Shown: positions 8,758-20,513 of the stretch, one piece after another | Position numbering within the stretch: the first letter of the stretch is position 1 | Layout: the number at the start of each line of letters is the position of its first letter | DNA from: an uncultured cyanobacterium | GTDB lineage: Bacteria; Cyanobacteriota; Cyanobacteriia; PCC-6307; Cyanobiaceae | DNA: 64,000 nt | Assembly (NCBI GenBank): GCA_903871775.1 | Contig: CAIQIA010000007.1 | Location: 151,962 to 215,961, forward strand | Reading direction: 5' to 3' | Notes under the pieces: generated by a model | Database searches by the model: none | What the model was told of the DNA's origin: nothing | Seen by the model: the letters and a program-made list of their open reading frames with translations, nothing else | Position numbers and translations under genes: made by a program

Positions 8758-9984
8758 CTAAGTGGTGTAGTCGGCGTTGATGTGCACATAGGCCTCCGAC
8801 AGGTCGCAGCCCCAGGCCGTCGCGGTGCCAGGGCCATCGCCCAGCCGCAGGCGGATCTGCACCGTGTCGTCGTGCAGGTAGGCCCCCGCCGCCCGCTCGC
8901 GCAGGTACTGCGATGCCGCCGGCCGATCGAAGGGCAGGGGCTGACCGGCGGCCATCAGCTGGTGCTCCCCCAGCCAGAGGGCCACCGCCCCGGGATCGAA
9001 GGGCACCCCGGCCCGCCCGGCCGCCGCCACGATCCGCCCCCAGTTGGGATCGCGGCCATGGACGGCGCATTTCACCAATGACGAGCCGCACACCGTGCGG
9101 GCAATGGCGCGGGCCCCTGCTTCATCGGCCACACCCTCCACCAGCACCGCCAGCAGGCAGGTGGCCCCTTCGCCGTCGCGGGCGATGGCGCGGGCCAGGT
9201 GCTGGGCCACCTGGGTCAGCCCCGCCTCGAGGGCCCCGTGCCGGGCGGGATCGAGGGGCTCACCGGCGGCAAAGGCCAGCACGGTGTCGTTGGTGCTGGT
9301 GTCGCCATCGACCGTGATCGCATTGAACGAACGGTCCACGGCCCGGCGCACCATGCCCTCCCACACCGGCGCCGGCACCCCGGCATCGCAGCTGATGTAA
9401 GCCAGCATGGTGGCCATGGCCGGGTGGATCATTCCCGACCCCTTGGCCATGCCCCCGATCCGCACCCGGCGTCCGTCGAAGTCGGCCTCGAAGGCGATCT
9501 GCTTGTCGACCAGGTCGGTGGTGAGAATCGCCCCGGCCGCGGCCGCGCCGCCGTCAGGGGCCAGGGCCTGCAGCAGCGGCTCCAGCCCCGCCAGCAGGAG
9601 GTCCATGGCGATCGGCACGCCGATCACCCCGGTGGAGCTGATCAGCACCTCCTCTTCGTTCAGCCCCAGCCGCTGGGCCACGGCCGCCGTGATCCGCAGG
9701 CTGTCGATCAGCCCCCGGTCGCCGGTGCAGGCATTGGCCTGGCCGCTGTTGACCACCACCGCCCGGGCGTGACCGCCGCTGGCCCGCAGCCGGTCAGCGC
9801 AGAGATCCACACTGGCCGCCCGCACCAGGCTGGTGGTGAAGCTGCCTGCGCAGACGGCTCCTTCGGGGGCCAGCAGCAGGGCCAGGTCAGGACGACCGCT
9901 CGCCTTGAGGCCAGCGGTGATGCCTGCCGCCAGAAAGCCTGCGGGCGCGGTGACACCACCGGGGACGGGCTGCCAGGACGTCAT
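8758..9984 (-). CDS. argJ: Bifunctional ornithine acetyltransferase / N-acetylglutamate synthase
   Basis: ArgJ recycles the acetyl group in arginine biosynthesis, moving it from N-acetylornithine to glutamate. With the chosen start (MTSWQPVPGGVTAPAGF) it has 408 residues, normal for the family. It contains the hallmark KGSGMIHPAMATMLAYISCD, in which the precursor cleaves itself between Ala191 and Thr192 and the new amino-terminal Thr is the nucleophile. The VVNSGQANACTG and ISSTGVIG motifs are also present. An in-frame ATG at 10032 would add 16 residues without family similarity. It is divergent from the oxygenase-kinase fusion gene, with about 98 bases between them. Confidence 0.95.
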   Translation of the reverse strand: MTSWQPVPGGVTAPAGFLAAGITAGLKASGRPDLALLLAPEGAVCAGSFTTSLVRAASVDLCADRLRASGGHARAVVVNSGQANACTGDRGLIDSLRITAAVAQRLGLNEEEVLISSTGVIGVPIAMDLLLAGLEPLLQALAPDGGAAAAGAILTTDLVDKQIAFEADFDGRRVRIGGMAKGSGMIHPAMATMLAYISCDAGVPAPVWEGMVRRAVDRSFNAITVDGDTSTNDTVLAFAAGEPLDPARHGALEAGLTQVAQHLARAIARDGEGATCLLAVLVEGVADEAGARAIARTVCGSSLVKCAVHGRDPNWGRIVAAAGRAGVPFDPGAVALWLGEHQLMAAGQPLPFDRPAASQYLRERAAGAYLHDDTVQIRLRLGDGPGTATAWGCDLSEAYVHINADYTT

Positions 9985-10082
9985 GGATGCAGCGGGGGAG
10001 TTGGAGGCATCCTGCCCCGGCTGCGGTGCCATCGACCCACTGGCAGGCTGGAGCCGCGCCCCACCCCCGTGACCGCCGCCCC

Positions 10083-11514
<1,432 letters not shown>

Positions 11515-11537
<23 letters not shown>

Positions 11538-12999
11538 GGATCTGGTTCGAGAGCTTCGGGTCGGCCTTGCCGCCGGTGCGCTTCATCAGCTGCCCGACGA
11601 AGAAGCCCTGCAGCTTGGTCTTGCCGCCGCGGAAGGCCGCCACCTCGTCGGGATGGGCCGCCAGCAGTTCATCGACGATCGCCGTGATGGCGGCCGGATC
11701 GCTGATCATGCCCAGACCGCGCGCCTCGACGATCGCCCGGGGCGAACCGCCCGCCGTCAGCAACTCAGGAAGGATCTCCTTGGCGATCTTGCCGCTGATC
11801 ACACCGTCATCGATCAGGGCCACCATCTCGGCCAGCTGCGCCGGCTGCAGCGGCAGTTCGGCGAACGTGAGCCGCTCGGCATTCACATGGGCGGCAATGT
11901 CGCCGGTGATCCAGTTGGCCACACCCTTCGGATCTCCACCCGCCGCCACGGCCGCCTCGAAATAATCAGCCATCGGGCGTTCGTCGGTCAGCACGCGGGC
12001 GTCGTAGACCGACAGGCCCAGCTGCTCGGCATAGCGATGGCGCCGGGCGGCCGGCAGTTCCGGCAGCTCGGCCCGCCAGGCCTCGCGCTGGCTGTCGCTC
12101 ACCTCGATCGGCCCGAGGTCTGGTTCGGGGAAGTAGCGGTAATCGCTCGATCCCTCCTTGCTGCGCATGCTTTTGGTGAGCTGCTTGCCCTCGTCCCACA
12201 GCCGCGTCTCCTGCCGCACCGGCTCACCGGTCTCGTAGGCCTTGATCTGCCGCTGGATCTCGTATTCGCAGGCCTTCTGAATCGCCGAGAACGAGTTCAT
12301 GTTCTTGATCTCGACCTTCGTGCCGAAGGGGGCGTCGGGCCCGCGCCGCACCGAGATGTTCACGTCACAGCGCAGGGAGCCCTCCTGCATGTTGCCGTCG
12401 CTGACCCCCAGATAACGCATGATCCGGCGGATCTCGGCGGCGTATTCGGCGGCTTCGCGGCCGGTGCGCAGATCGGGCTTGCTGACGATCTCGGCCAGAG
12501 CCACCCCGGCGCGGTTGTAGTCGACCAGCGAGTGGGTGCTGCCCGCCAGCCGGTCGCTGCCCGCATGCACCAGCTTGCCGGCATCTTCTTCCATGTGCAG
12601 GCGCTCGATGCCGATGCGCTTCAGATACGTGTCCTTGCCCTTTTCAGCGACTTCGACCTCGATCCAGCCATCTTCGGCGATCGGTTCGTCGTACTGCGAG
12701 ATCTGATAGTTCTTGGGCAGGTCTGGATAGAAATATTGCTTGCGGTCAAACTTGCTGTGGCCGGCGATGTGCAGATTCAGGGCGAGGGCCGCCTTGACCG
12801 CGTACTCGAGCACCCGGCGGTTGAGCACCGGCAGCGTGCCCGGCAGACCCATCACGATCGGGTCGATGTGGGTGTTGGGGTCATCGCCGAAGGCCGTGGA
12901 GGCCGGCGCGAAGATCTTGCTGGCCGTCCCCAGCTGCACGTGGGTCTCGAGGCCGATCACGGCCTCCCAGTCGGCTGGTGCTGTGCTGGCCCCCGTCAT
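11515..12999 (-). CDS. gatB: Asp-tRNA(Asn)/Glu-tRNA(Gln) amidotransferase subunit B
   Basis: GatB is the tRNA-binding and kinase subunit of the GatCAB complex that converts misacylated Glu-tRNA(Gln) to Gln-tRNA(Gln). The 494 residues are typical. The amino end reads WEAVIGLETHVQLGTASKIF, then GLPGTLPVLNRRVLEYAVKA, DRKQYFYPDLPKNYQISQYD and the strongly conserved HMEEDAGKLVH. The carboxy part has the helical YqeY-like tail ending FFVGQLMKRTGGKADP. The gene is monocistronic on the minus strand, convergent with the coaE fusion gene and divergent from the ThiO-like gene. Its start ATG is followed by about 11 poorly conserved residues. Confidence 0.97.
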
Positions 13000-13070
13000 C
13001 GTGGCGTCGCCCCTCGCCGGCCGATCCTATGGGGCTGGCTGAGACCATGGGGCCATGACCCCTGGGGGCG

Positions 13071-14213
13071 ATGGGCGGCGACGATCCGGCGGCGATCCTG
13101 GTGCTCGGCGGCGGGCTGATGGGCCTGGCGGTGGCCCATGCCCTTGCCCGCCGGGGCTGCACGGTGCAGGTGCTGAGCCGGCGCCGCAGTGAAGCGGCCG
13201 GCTTCGTGGCCGCCGGCATGCTGGCCCCCCACGCCGAAGGTCTGCAGGGGCCGCTGCTGACCCTGGGGCAGCGCAGCCTGGCGCTGGTGCCTGAGTGGGT
13301 GGCCCGCATCGAGGCCGACAGCGGCCTGCCCTGCGGCCTGCGGCCCTGCGGCATCGTCGTGCCGTTTGCCACGGCCGCCGACCGCGACGGCTTCGCCACG
13401 GCCCCGTTCGGCGAACCCCTCGACCGCCACGGGCTGGAGCGCGAACTGCCGGGCCTGGCCCCGCGCTGGACCGCCGGCCTGCTGTTCCGCCAGGACGGCC
13501 AGATCGACAACCGCCGGCAGCTGATGCGGGCCCTGGAACGGGCCTGCAGCCGCCTGGGGGTGAAATTTCTCGAAGGGGCCGAGGTGGAGGGCCTCGACCG
13601 GGCCGGTGATGGGGCCCTGCAGGGGGTGCGGCTGCGCACCGCCGAGGGCGACCGCCACACCCTGGCCGCCCGGCGGGCGGTGCTGGCCTGCGGCGCCTGG
13701 AGCGCCCGGCTGCTGCCCGAGCTGCCGGTGTTTCCGGTCAAGGGGCAGATGCTGTCGCTGCAGGCGCCGCGCCAGGCCCTGCGGCGGGTGGTGTTCGGCC
13801 CCGGCACCTACCTGGTGCCCAGGGAGGACGGCCTGGTGGTGGTGGGCGCCACCAGCGAACCCGAAGCCGGCTTCAGCGAGGGCCTCACCCCCGCCGGCCA
13901 GCGGCAGCTGCAGGCGGGCCTCGCCGACCTGCTGCCCGAAGCAGCCGGCTGGCCGCCGATGGAACGCTGGTGGGGCTTCCGCCCCTGCACCCCCGACGAG
14001 GCGCCGCTGCTGGGGGAGAGCCCCGTGCCGGGCCTCTGGCTGGCCACGGGCCACCATCGCAACGGCGTGCTGCTGGCCGCCATCACGGCCGAGCGGCTGG
14101 GGGCGGCGCTGGCCCCCGGCACCGGTGCTCCGGCGGCGGCCGCCGCTCTGGCGCCCTTCGCCTGGAACCGGTTCCGGGGGCAGGAGCCTCAGCCCTCGGT
14201 GCGCCAGCCCTGA
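13071..14213 (+). CDS. thiO: FAD-dependent oxidase, glycine oxidase ThiO-like
   Basis: A 380-residue D-amino-acid-oxidase-fold flavoprotein. The FAD-binding strand and glycine turn [20 protein letters not shown] lie at residues 8-27, followed by [11 protein letters not shown], which is characteristic of ThiO/glycine oxidases. The carboxy end has [20 protein letters not shown] and [12 protein letters not shown], the second flavin-contact region. ThiO supplies dehydroglycine for the thiamine thiazole in cyanobacteria and other aerobes. The exact substrate cannot be told from sequence alone, since sarcosine or other amino acid oxidases share the fold. An upstream ATG at 13047 is closed by a stop after three codons. 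The last 25 bases overlap ndk. Confidence 0.85.
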   Translation: MGGDDPAAILVLGGGLMGLAVAHALARRGCTVQVLSRRRSEAAGFVAAGMLAPHAEGLQGPLLTLGQRSLALVPEWVARIEADSGLPCGLRPCGIVVPFATAADRDGFATAPFGEPLDRHGLERELPGLAPRWTAGLLFRQDGQIDNRRQLMRALERACSRLGVKFLEGAEVEGLDRAGDGALQGVRLRTAEGDRHTLAARRAVLACGAWSARLLPELPVFPVKGQMLSLQAPRQALRRVVFGPGTYLVPREDGLVVVGATSEPEAGFSEGLTPAGQRQLQAGLADLLPEAAGWPPMERWWGFRPCTPDEAPLLGESPVPGLWLATGHHRNGVLLAAITAERLGAALAPGTGAPAAAAALAPFAWNRFRGQEPQPSVRQP

Positions 14214-14647
14214 TCGGCCGGGGTCCAGTCGTTGAGCTCGCCGGGCTGGAACCAGAGGCCGATCTCGAAGTCGGCGGTCTCGGCGGCATCGGACCCGTGG
14301 ATGACATTGCGGCCGATGTTCACCGCCAGGTCACCACGGATGGTGCCCGGGGCCGCCTCGAGGGGCTTGGTGGCGCCGATCATCAGGCGGGCGGCGGCGA
14401 TGACCCCATCCCCTTCCCAGACCATGGCCACCACGGGGCCGCTGGTGATGAAATCGACAAGACCGGCGAAGAAGGGCCGCTCGCGGTGGACGCCGTAGTG
14501 GTTCTCGGCCAGCTCACGGCTGGGGGTGAGCTGCTTGAGACCCACGAGCCTGAAGCCCTTGCGCTCGAAGCGGCCGATGATCTCGCCCACCAGGCCCCGC
14601 TGCACCCCGTCGGGCTTGATGGCGAGGAAGGTGCGTTCGGTGGCCAT
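14189..14647 (-). CDS. ndk: Nucleoside diphosphate kinase
   Basis: A 152-residue NDP kinase that equalises nucleoside triphosphate pools by phosphohistidine transfer. The start [20 protein letters not shown] and the active-site block RNVIHGSDA with His117 are canonical, as is [12 protein letters not shown] before it. An in-frame ATG at 14707 would add 20 residues that no family member has. The gene is divergent from speA, with about 156 bases between them that must hold both promoters, and its end overlaps the ThiO-like gene by 25 bases. Confidence 0.97.
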   Translation of the reverse strand: MATERTFLAIKPDGVQRGLVGEIIGRFERKGFRLVGLKQLTPSRELAENHYGVHRERPFFAGLVDFITSGPVVAMVWEGDGVIAAARLMIGATKPLEAAPGTIRGDLAVNIGRNVIHGSDAAETADFEIGLWFQPGELNDWTPADQGWRTEG

Positions 14648-14803
14648 GGGGTCGGGGGAGGCAGGGAGACGCGAGCCATCGTCTGCGGCGGCCCTGCCCC
14701 TTGGCAAGTGCAGCCGGTGGCTGCCAGCCGCCGTCCCGGCACCAGAACCACGCCCCGGGGCCCACAGACTTCAAAATCAGGGCCGATCCCCCCACCGCCT
14801 GTG

Positions 14804-16735
14804 GTGACCGCCCCATCCGCCAACGCAGGCCAACAGCCGCCCTGGACTCCTGCCGACAGCGCCGCGACCTATGGCCTCGACCGCTGGGGGGAGCCCTACT
14901 TCAGCGTCAACGCCCGCGGCCATGTGCTGGTGCAGCCCCGCGGGGACCGCGGCGGCGCCCTTGACCTGGTGGAGCTGGTGCAGGAGCTGCAGGGCCGCGA
15001 CCTGTCGCTGCCGCTGCTGATCCGCTTCGACGACATCCTCGAAGATCGGCTCGAACGCCTGCATGCCGCCTTCGACCGCGCCTTCGTTCAGTACGGCTAC
15101 GCCGGCCGCTATCAGGGGGTCTTTCCGGTCAAGTGCAACCAGCAGCGCCATGTGGTGGAACAGCTGGTCGACAGCGGCCGCCGCTGGCACTTCGGCCTCG
15201 AGGCCGGCAGCAAGGCCGAACTGCTGATCGCCCTGTCGCTGCTCGACGATCCCGAGGCGCTGCTGATCTGCAACGGCTACAAGGACCAGCGCTACATCGA
15301 GACGGCGATTCTGGCGCGACGGCTCGGGCGGCGGCCGGTGGTGGTGATCGAACAGGCCGATGAGGTGCAGCGGATCATCGCCGCCAGCCGCGAGCTGGGG
15401 GCGGCGCCGTTCATCGGCATCCGCGCCAAGCTGTCGGCCCGCAGCAGCGGCCGCTGGGGCAGTTCGGTGGGCGAACGGGCCAAGTTCGGCCTGTCGATCC
15501 CCGACGTGCTGACCACGGTCGAGGCCCTGCGCGACGCCGGCCTGCTGGCCGATCTGCGGCTGCTGCACTTTCACATCGGCAGCCAGATCAGCGACATCGC
15601 CGTGCTCAAGGACGCCCTGCAGGAGGCCGGGCAGATCTATGGCGAGCTGGTGCGGCTGGGGGCGCCGATGGGCTATCTCGACGTCGGCGGCGGCCTCGGC
15701 ATCGACTACGACGGCAGCCGCACCGCCACCGCCGCCTCCACCAATTACTCGCTGCAGAACTACGCCAACGACGTGGTCGCCACGGTGCGTGAATGCTGCG
15801 AACCCCATGGGGTGCCGCTGCCGACGCTGGTGAGCGAAAGCGGCCGGGCCATCGCCAGCCATTTCTCGGTGCTGGTGTTCGATGTGCTGGGGGCCGGCGG
15901 CGTCAGCGCCGAGGTGCCCCCCCCGGGGGACGACGAACCGTTGATCGTGCGCAACCTGCGCGACACCCTCGCCGGCATCGGCGACGACAACCTGCAGGAG
16001 GCGTGGAACGACGCTATCAAGTTCAAGGACGATGCCCTCTCGGCCTTTCGCCTCGGCTACCTGAGCCTGCCCCAGCGGGCCCTGGCCGAGCGGCTGTACT
16101 GGGCCTGCTGCGAGGCGATCGCCACCCGGCTGGCGCAGCTGCCCGCCGGCACCCCGGTGGCCGCCGAACTGGCCGAACTGCCCAGGGCCCTGGCGGCGAC
16201 GTACTACGCCAACCTGTCGGTGTTCCGCTCGGCCCCCGACACCTGGGCCATCGACCAGCTGTTTCCGGTGATGCCGGTGCACCGGCTCAACGAACGGCCC
16301 CGGCGCCTCGGCAGCTTCGCCGACCTCACCTGCGATTCGGACGGCAAGCTGGCCCGCTTCATCGACCGTGGGCAGGTCAAGACCCTGCTCGAACTGCATG
16401 AGCTGCGCCCCGGGGAGCCCTACTGGATCGGCCTGTTCCTGGGCGGCGCCTACCAGGAGGTGATGGGCAACCTGCACAACCTCTTCGGCAGCACCAACGC
16501 CGTGCACATCCGCCTCGCCAGCGGCGGCGGCTACCAGGTGGACCACGTGGTGCGGGGGGACACCAACGCCGAGGTGCTGCAGGCGATGGAACACGACCCG
16601 GCGCAGCTGCTGGAGCGCCTGCGGATGGCCAGCGAGGCCGCCATCGGCCGTGGCGACCTGGCCATCAGCGACGCCCGCCGGCTGATGGCCCACCTGCGCG
16701 CCAGCCTCGAGCAGACCACCTATCTGAAGGGGTGA
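14804..16735 (+). CDS. speA: Biosynthetic arginine decarboxylase (SpeA)
   Basis: SpeA decarboxylates arginine to agmatine, the entry to polyamine synthesis. From the GTG at 14804 (TAPSANAGQQPPWTPADSA...) the protein has 643 residues, matching the alanine-racemase-fold arginine decarboxylases. The PLP lysine lies in GVFPVKCNQQ (about K110), and FGLEAGSKAELLIAL, HFHIGSQISDI and YLDVGGGLGIDYDG follow in order. The carboxy motif IDQLFPVMPVHRLNERP is also typical. A second GTG directly before (14801) is equally possible. The open frame extends far upstream, but only as antisense of ndk. The TGA abuts the stop of the convergent SIMPL gene with no spacing. Confidence 0.95.
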   Translation: MTAPSANAGQQPPWTPADSAATYGLDRWGEPYFSVNARGHVLVQPRGDRGGALDLVELVQELQGRDLSLPLLIRFDDILEDRLERLHAAFDRAFVQYGYAGRYQGVFPVKCNQQRHVVEQLVDSGRRWHFGLEAGSKAELLIALSLLDDPEALLICNGYKDQRYIETAILARRLGRRPVVVIEQADEVQRIIAASRELGAAPFIGIRAKLSARSSGRWGSSVGERAKFGLSIPDVLTTVEALRDAGLLADLRLLHFHIGSQISDIAVLKDALQEAGQIYGELVRLGAPMGYLDVGGGLGIDYDGSRTATAASTNYSLQNYANDVVATVRECCEPHGVPLPTLVSESGRAIASHFSVLVFDVLGAGGVSAEVPPPGDDEPLIVRNLRDTLAGIGDDNLQEAWNDAIKFKDDALSAFRLGYLSLPQRALAERLYWACCEAIATRLAQLPAGTPVAAELAELPRALAATYYANLSVFRSAPDTWAIDQLFPVMPVHRLNERPRRLGSFADLTCDSDGKLARFIDRGQVKTLLELHELRPGEPYWIGLFLGGAYQEVMGNLHNLFGSTNAVHIRLASGGGYQVDHVVRGDTNAEVLQAMEHDPAQLLERLRMASEAAIGRGDLAISDARRLMAHLRASLEQTTYLKG

Positions 16736-17428
16736 TCAGCGCCCACAGAAGGTCACCTGCAGCGCCAGCCGCTCGAGGGGCGGCGGCAGCTCGGCCGGAT
16801 CGAAGGCGGGCGGAGCAGCAGCCACCATCGCCTTGACGGCCATCGGCCGGGGCTGGGGGCCCCCTTCGATCTGCACCTCGATGGGGCGCAGCTGCCGCAG
16901 CCCCAGCACCGCCACCAGCTCCCGCGCCTGGGCCTGGGCGTCCAGCCAGGCGGCCTGCAGCAGCCGCCGGCGGGCGGCGGCGTCACCACTGGCGCTGGCC
17001 TCGATCTGCACCGGCTGCAGCTGCACCCCGGCGAGGCCGCCCACCTCCCGCACCAGGGCGTCGTAGCGCTCGGGGCGCAGCACCCCGCTCAGCTGCAGCG
17101 ACGCCGTCACCTGTCCCTGGTGACTCCAGGTGCCGGGGGAGGCCACCTGCAGCTCAGCCACCTCGAGCCGCTGCAGCGCCTCGCGCACAATGGCCAGCCG
17201 CTGCTGCAGCTCCTGCAGGGCATCCGCCTGGTTCCGCTGCTGGGCCTGCAGCCCAAGGCTGAAGCGCAGCCGTTCGCCGCTGCGCTTCAGCTCCGCCTGG
17301 CCGCGGGCCTGCAGCAGGGTGCCGTCACAGCTGGCGGTCACCTCGGCCCGGGCGGGACCCGTCAGGGTCGGCAGCCCCAGCCCCAGGGCGAGCAGCAGCG
17401 CCGCCGACCGTTGTCCTTCAACCCCCAT
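16736..17428 (-). CDS. Exported SIMPL-domain protein (DUF541)
   Basis: A 230-residue protein with a signal peptide at its start (GQRSAALLLALGLGLPTLTG, probable cut after PARA) and a SIMPL/DUF541 domain. Typical features are the early GTLLQARGQAELKRSGERL strand, a repeated ALQELQQRL helix region, and SLQLSGVLRPERYDALVREV followed by LLQAAWLDAQAQARELVAVL. SIMPL proteins are periplasmic or surface-exposed and their precise role is mostly unknown. The longer frame from 17545 adds 39 residues before the signal peptide and is unlikely. The single Cys near the mature amino end (SCDG) is not in a lipobox. Confidence 0.83.
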   Translation of the reverse strand: MGVEGQRSAALLLALGLGLPTLTGPARAEVTASCDGTLLQARGQAELKRSGERLRFSLGLQAQQRNQADALQELQQRLAIVREALQRLEVAELQVASPGTWSHQGQVTASLQLSGVLRPERYDALVREVGGLAGVQLQPVQIEASASGDAAARRRLLQAAWLDAQAQARELVAVLGLRQLRPIEVQIEGGPQPRPMAVKAMVAAAPPAFDPAELPPPLERLALQVTFCGR

Positions 17429-17546
17429 CCCGATGCCTGCCTGGTCGCAGACCCCAGCGTGGCCCGTGACGGTGACCAGCGGCTGACCGGCCAGGGGAAA
17501 TCGATGACCGGAGACGACCGGGTTCCTGGTGGGGGGCCTCAGCATC

Positions 17547-17684
17547 AGCGGCGATCTCGTCCACCGCCATCCGGTGAAAGTCGTCAGGCACCTGGCACTG
17601 GCCGGCGAGCAGACCGAGCCGACGCCGCGGTTGACGCCCGGCTTTGCAGATCAGGAACGGCTCCCCAGCCTCAGCCTCATCGAC
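17547..17684 (-). pseudogene. Remnant of a Phd/YefM-type antitoxin gene
   Basis: In the roughly 300-base gap between the SIMPL gene and alaS, one minus-strand frame reads VDEAEAGEPFLICKAGRQP and then immediately RRRLGLLAGQCQVPDDFHRM and VDEIAAD. This matches the second half of Phd/YefM antitoxins of VapC-type pairs, which usually read (V/I)xxAxAGEPFxIxKAGKP, a short KVVxLD linker, RRLGFLAGQ, and VPDDFDRM with an acidic tail. Here the amino-terminal DNA-binding part is missing (an in-frame TAA lies two codons upstream), the linker is deleted and the tail runs into unrelated sequence. No PIN toxin could be recognised beside it. The rest of the gap (17429-17546 and 17685-17728) shows nothing else. 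The call rests on motif recall. Confidence 0.55.
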
Positions 17685-17728
17685 CCGTCGTTAGTCGACC
17701 CACGGCCCATCCCGGTGGTGCGCCCCCC

Positions 17729-20416
17729 TCAGCCCAGGGCGCCGCGCAGCTTCTCCTCCGCCGCCTTCAGAGCCCCATCCAGGGCCGAGCCATCGCGGCC
17801 GCCGGCCTGGGCCAGGTTGGGGCGGCCGCCGCCGCCGCCGCCGCAGGCTTTCGCCACATCGCCGATGAACTTGCCCGCCTGCTGGCCGGCGGCCACCACC
17901 GCTGAGCCAAAAGCAGCCACAAGGACAACCTTTCCCAGATCCGCGGGGTCGGGCAAGCCGCCAATCACAACGGCAGTGCCGATCCCGACCTGCTCCTGCA
18001 GCTTCTGCGCCACAACCTGAAGACTGGCTCCCTCGACACCATCCAGGCGCTTCACCAGGATCTTGAGAGGCTCGCCTCCGGAAGTCGTGCCGACCTGCAC
18101 GGCCTGGGCCGCCAACGCCGCGGCTTTGGCCACCGCCAGCTCGGAACGGGCCGCCGCCAGGGCCTTGCCGGTGGCCTTGAGCTCGTCCTGCAGGGCGCCC
18201 ACCCGCTCGACGATCTCGCCGGGCTGCACCTTGAAGCGATCGGCCAGCTCGCGAACGACCCGGTCGCGCTCGGCCACCCAGGCGAGCACCGCCGGGCCCG
18301 CCACCGCCTCGATGCGACGGATGCCGGCGGCCACACCACCCTCCGAAATGATCTTGAACAGGCCGATCTCGGCGGTGTTGGCCACATGGGTGCCGCCGCA
18401 GAGCTCCATCGACACGCCGGGCACGTCGACCACGCGCACCACGTCGGCGTACTTCTCGCCGAACATCGCCACGGCCCCCGCAGCCCTCGCCCGCTCGATC
18501 TCCATCTCCTGCACCTCGAGGTCATGGGCCTCGGCGATCCAGCCGTTGATCAGGGCCTCGATCTGCTCCAGCTCATCGGCGCTCACCGGTCGCGGGCAGT
18601 GGAAGTCGAAGCGCAGGCGGTCGAAGTCGACCAGGGAACCGGCCTGGCCGATGGCCGGATCCACCACCTGCTTGAGGGCCGCCTGCAGCAGATGGGTGGC
18701 GGTGTGGTTCGCCTGGGCGCGGCGGCGGCAGGTGCGGTCCACCTGGGCCGTCACCAGATCCCCCACCAGCAGCTGGCCCCGCTCGACGCGGCCGGCATGC
18801 ACGAAGACGCTGCGGTTGCGGCTGACACCCTCGATCAGCACGATCACCCCCTCGCCCCCGGCGCCCTCCCCCGACAGCACGCCGCGGTCGCCCACCTGGC
18901 CACCGCCCTCGCCATAGAAGGGGGTGCTGTCGAGCACGAGCTGCACCCGGTCGCCGGCGACCGCCCGTTCGGCGGGGGCACCGTTCACCACCAGCGCCAG
19001 CACGCAGCTGGGGTGCTCGAGGGCTTCGTAACCCTTGAAGGCGGTGGCCTGGCTGGCGGCGGCCACCTGGTCGATCGCCTCCTGCAGGGTGAGGTCGATG
19101 CTGACCGCCGCCGCCTTGGCCCGCTGCCGCTGCTGCTCCATCGCCGCCTCGAAGCCGGCCAGATCCACGCTGAGGCCGTGCTCCTCGGCAATCTCTTCGG
19201 TCAGCTCGAGCGGGAAGCCGTAGGTGTCGTAGAGCTCGAAGGCCTGGGCGCCGCTGATCTGCGCCGGCCTGGCCGCCAGCACCTCGGCCAGCAGCTTCTC
19301 GCCCCGCTCGAGGGTCTCGAGGAACCGGGCCTCCTCCCGCTCCAGCTCGGCCACGATCGCGCCCCGGCGCTCTTCGAGGGCCGGGTGGACCTCGGCCATC
19401 AGGGTGATCGCCGCCTCGCCCATCGCCATCAGAAACGGCCGGTCGATGCCCAGCAGCCGGCCGTGGCGCACCACCCGCCGCAGCAGCCGCCGCAGGATGT
19501 AGCCGCGGCCGAGGTTGCTGGCGGTGACGCCATCGCCGATCAGCTGGGTGACGGCGCGGCTGTGGTCGCCGATCACCTTGAGGCTGGTCTTGCCCTTCTC
19601 GTCGAGGGCGGGGTAGGCCACCCCGGCCAGGCCGGCCGCCGTTTCGATCAGCGGGTAGATCAGGTCGGTCTCATAGTTGTTGGGCACCCCCTGCAGGATC
19701 TGGGCCATCCGCTCGAGCCCCATGCCGGTGTCGATGCAGCGGCTGGCGAGGGGCGTGAGCACCCCCGCGGCGTCGCGGTTGTACTGCATGAACACCAGGT
19801 TGTAGAACTCGATGAAGCGGCTGTCGTCCTCCAGGTCGATGCCGTCGTCGCCGTCTTCGGGGCGGAAGTCGTAATAGATCTCGGAACAGGGCCCGCAGGG
19901 GCCGGTGGGGCCCGACGCCCAGAAGTTGTCGGCTTCATCCATGCGGATGATCCGCTTCGGGTTCACCCCCACCACGTCGCGCCAGATCGCCTCGGCTTCG
20001 TCGTCTTCGCGGAACACGCTCACCACCAGGTTGCGGGGCGCCAGGCCGAAGACCTCGGTGCTCAGCTCCCAGGCCCAGCAGATCGCCTGCTCCTTGAAGT
20101 AATCACCGAACGAGAAGTTGCCGAGCATCTCGAAGAACGTGTGGTGCCGCGCCGTGCGGCCCACGTTCTCGATGTCGTTGGTGCGGATGCACTTCTGGCT
20201 GCTGGTGGCCCTGGGGGCCGGCCGTTCGGCCTGGCCCAGGAACACCGGCTTGAACGGCAGCATGCCGGCGATGGTGAGCAGCACCGTGGGGTCTTCGGGC
20301 ACCAGCGAAGCGCTGGGCAGGCGCCGGTGGTCGCGGGCCTCGTAGAACCGCAGGAACGCCTCGCGGATCTCAGCGCCGGAGCGGGGGCGGGGGCCGGCAG
20401 GAGAGGCGGCGGTCAT
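17729..20416 (-). CDS. alaS: Alanyl-tRNA synthetase
   Basis: A full AlaRS of 895 residues, charging tRNA(Ala). The class II core opens with [20 protein letters not shown] and contains [35 protein letters not shown] and [12 protein letters not shown]. The editing domain carries the zinc pair NHTATHLLQ (HxxxH, about residue 570) and CGGTHV (about 670). The DHHA1-like carboxy region ends in a Gly-rich stretch ([17 protein letters not shown]) typical of AlaRS. The ATG at 20416 ([14 protein letters not shown]) fits. The frame continues upstream to 21988 only as antisense of the SNF2 gene. It is divergent from that gene, with 97 bases between them. Confidence 0.97.
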   Translation of the reverse strand: MTAASPAGPRPRSGAEIREAFLRFYEARDHRRLPSASLVPEDPTVLLTIAGMLPFKPVFLGQAERPAPRATSSQKCIRTNDIENVGRTARHHTFFEMLGNFSFGDYFKEQAICWAWELSTEVFGLAPRNLVVSVFREDDEAEAIWRDVVGVNPKRIIRMDEADNFWASGPTGPCGPCSEIYYDFRPEDGDDGIDLEDDSRFIEFYNLVFMQYNRDAAGVLTPLASRCIDTGMGLERMAQILQGVPNNYETDLIYPLIETAAGLAGVAYPALDEKGKTSLKVIGDHSRAVTQLIGDGVTASNLGRGYILRRLLRRVVRHGRLLGIDRPFLMAMGEAAITLMAEVHPALEERRGAIVAELEREEARFLETLERGEKLLAEVLAARPAQISGAQAFELYDTYGFPLELTEEIAEEHGLSVDLAGFEAAMEQQRQRAKAAAVSIDLTLQEAIDQVAAASQATAFKGYEALEHPSCVLALVVNGAPAERAVAGDRVQLVLDSTPFYGEGGGQVGDRGVLSGEGAGGEGVIVLIEGVSRNRSVFVHAGRVERGQLLVGDLVTAQVDRTCRRRAQANHTATHLLQAALKQVVDPAIGQAGSLVDFDRLRFDFHCPRPVSADELEQIEALINGWIAEAHDLEVQEMEIERARAAGAVAMFGEKYADVVRVVDVPGVSMELCGGTHVANTAEIGLFKIISEGGVAAGIRRIEAVAGPAVLAWVAERDRVVRELADRFKVQPGEIVERVGALQDELKATGKALAAARSELAVAKAAALAAQAVQVGTTSGGEPLKILVKRLDGVEGASLQVVAQKLQEQVGIGTAVVIGGLPDPADLGKVVLVAAFGSAVVAAGQQAGKFIGDVAKACGGGGGGRPNLAQAGGRDGSALDGALKAAEEKLRGALG

Positions 20417-20513
20417 GGTGGAGCGGAGCGCAGGGCCATGATCCCGCAACGGCCGGCGGGGCGCGGCGGGTGCAGGATGGCGGGATGGTGGTCCCCTTCG
20501 CCGTGCGGCCGCG

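Noticed and set aside
13970..14803. Upstream extension of the speA frame
   Set aside because: This part is antisense to ndk and overlaps the ThiO-like gene. Its translation has no similarity to arginine decarboxylases, which start near the GTG at 14804.
17429..17546. Possible PIN-toxin remnant beside the antitoxin fossil
   Set aside because: The minus-strand reading contains a weak QPLVTVTGHAG-like strand, but no PIN acidic residues and no consistent frame.
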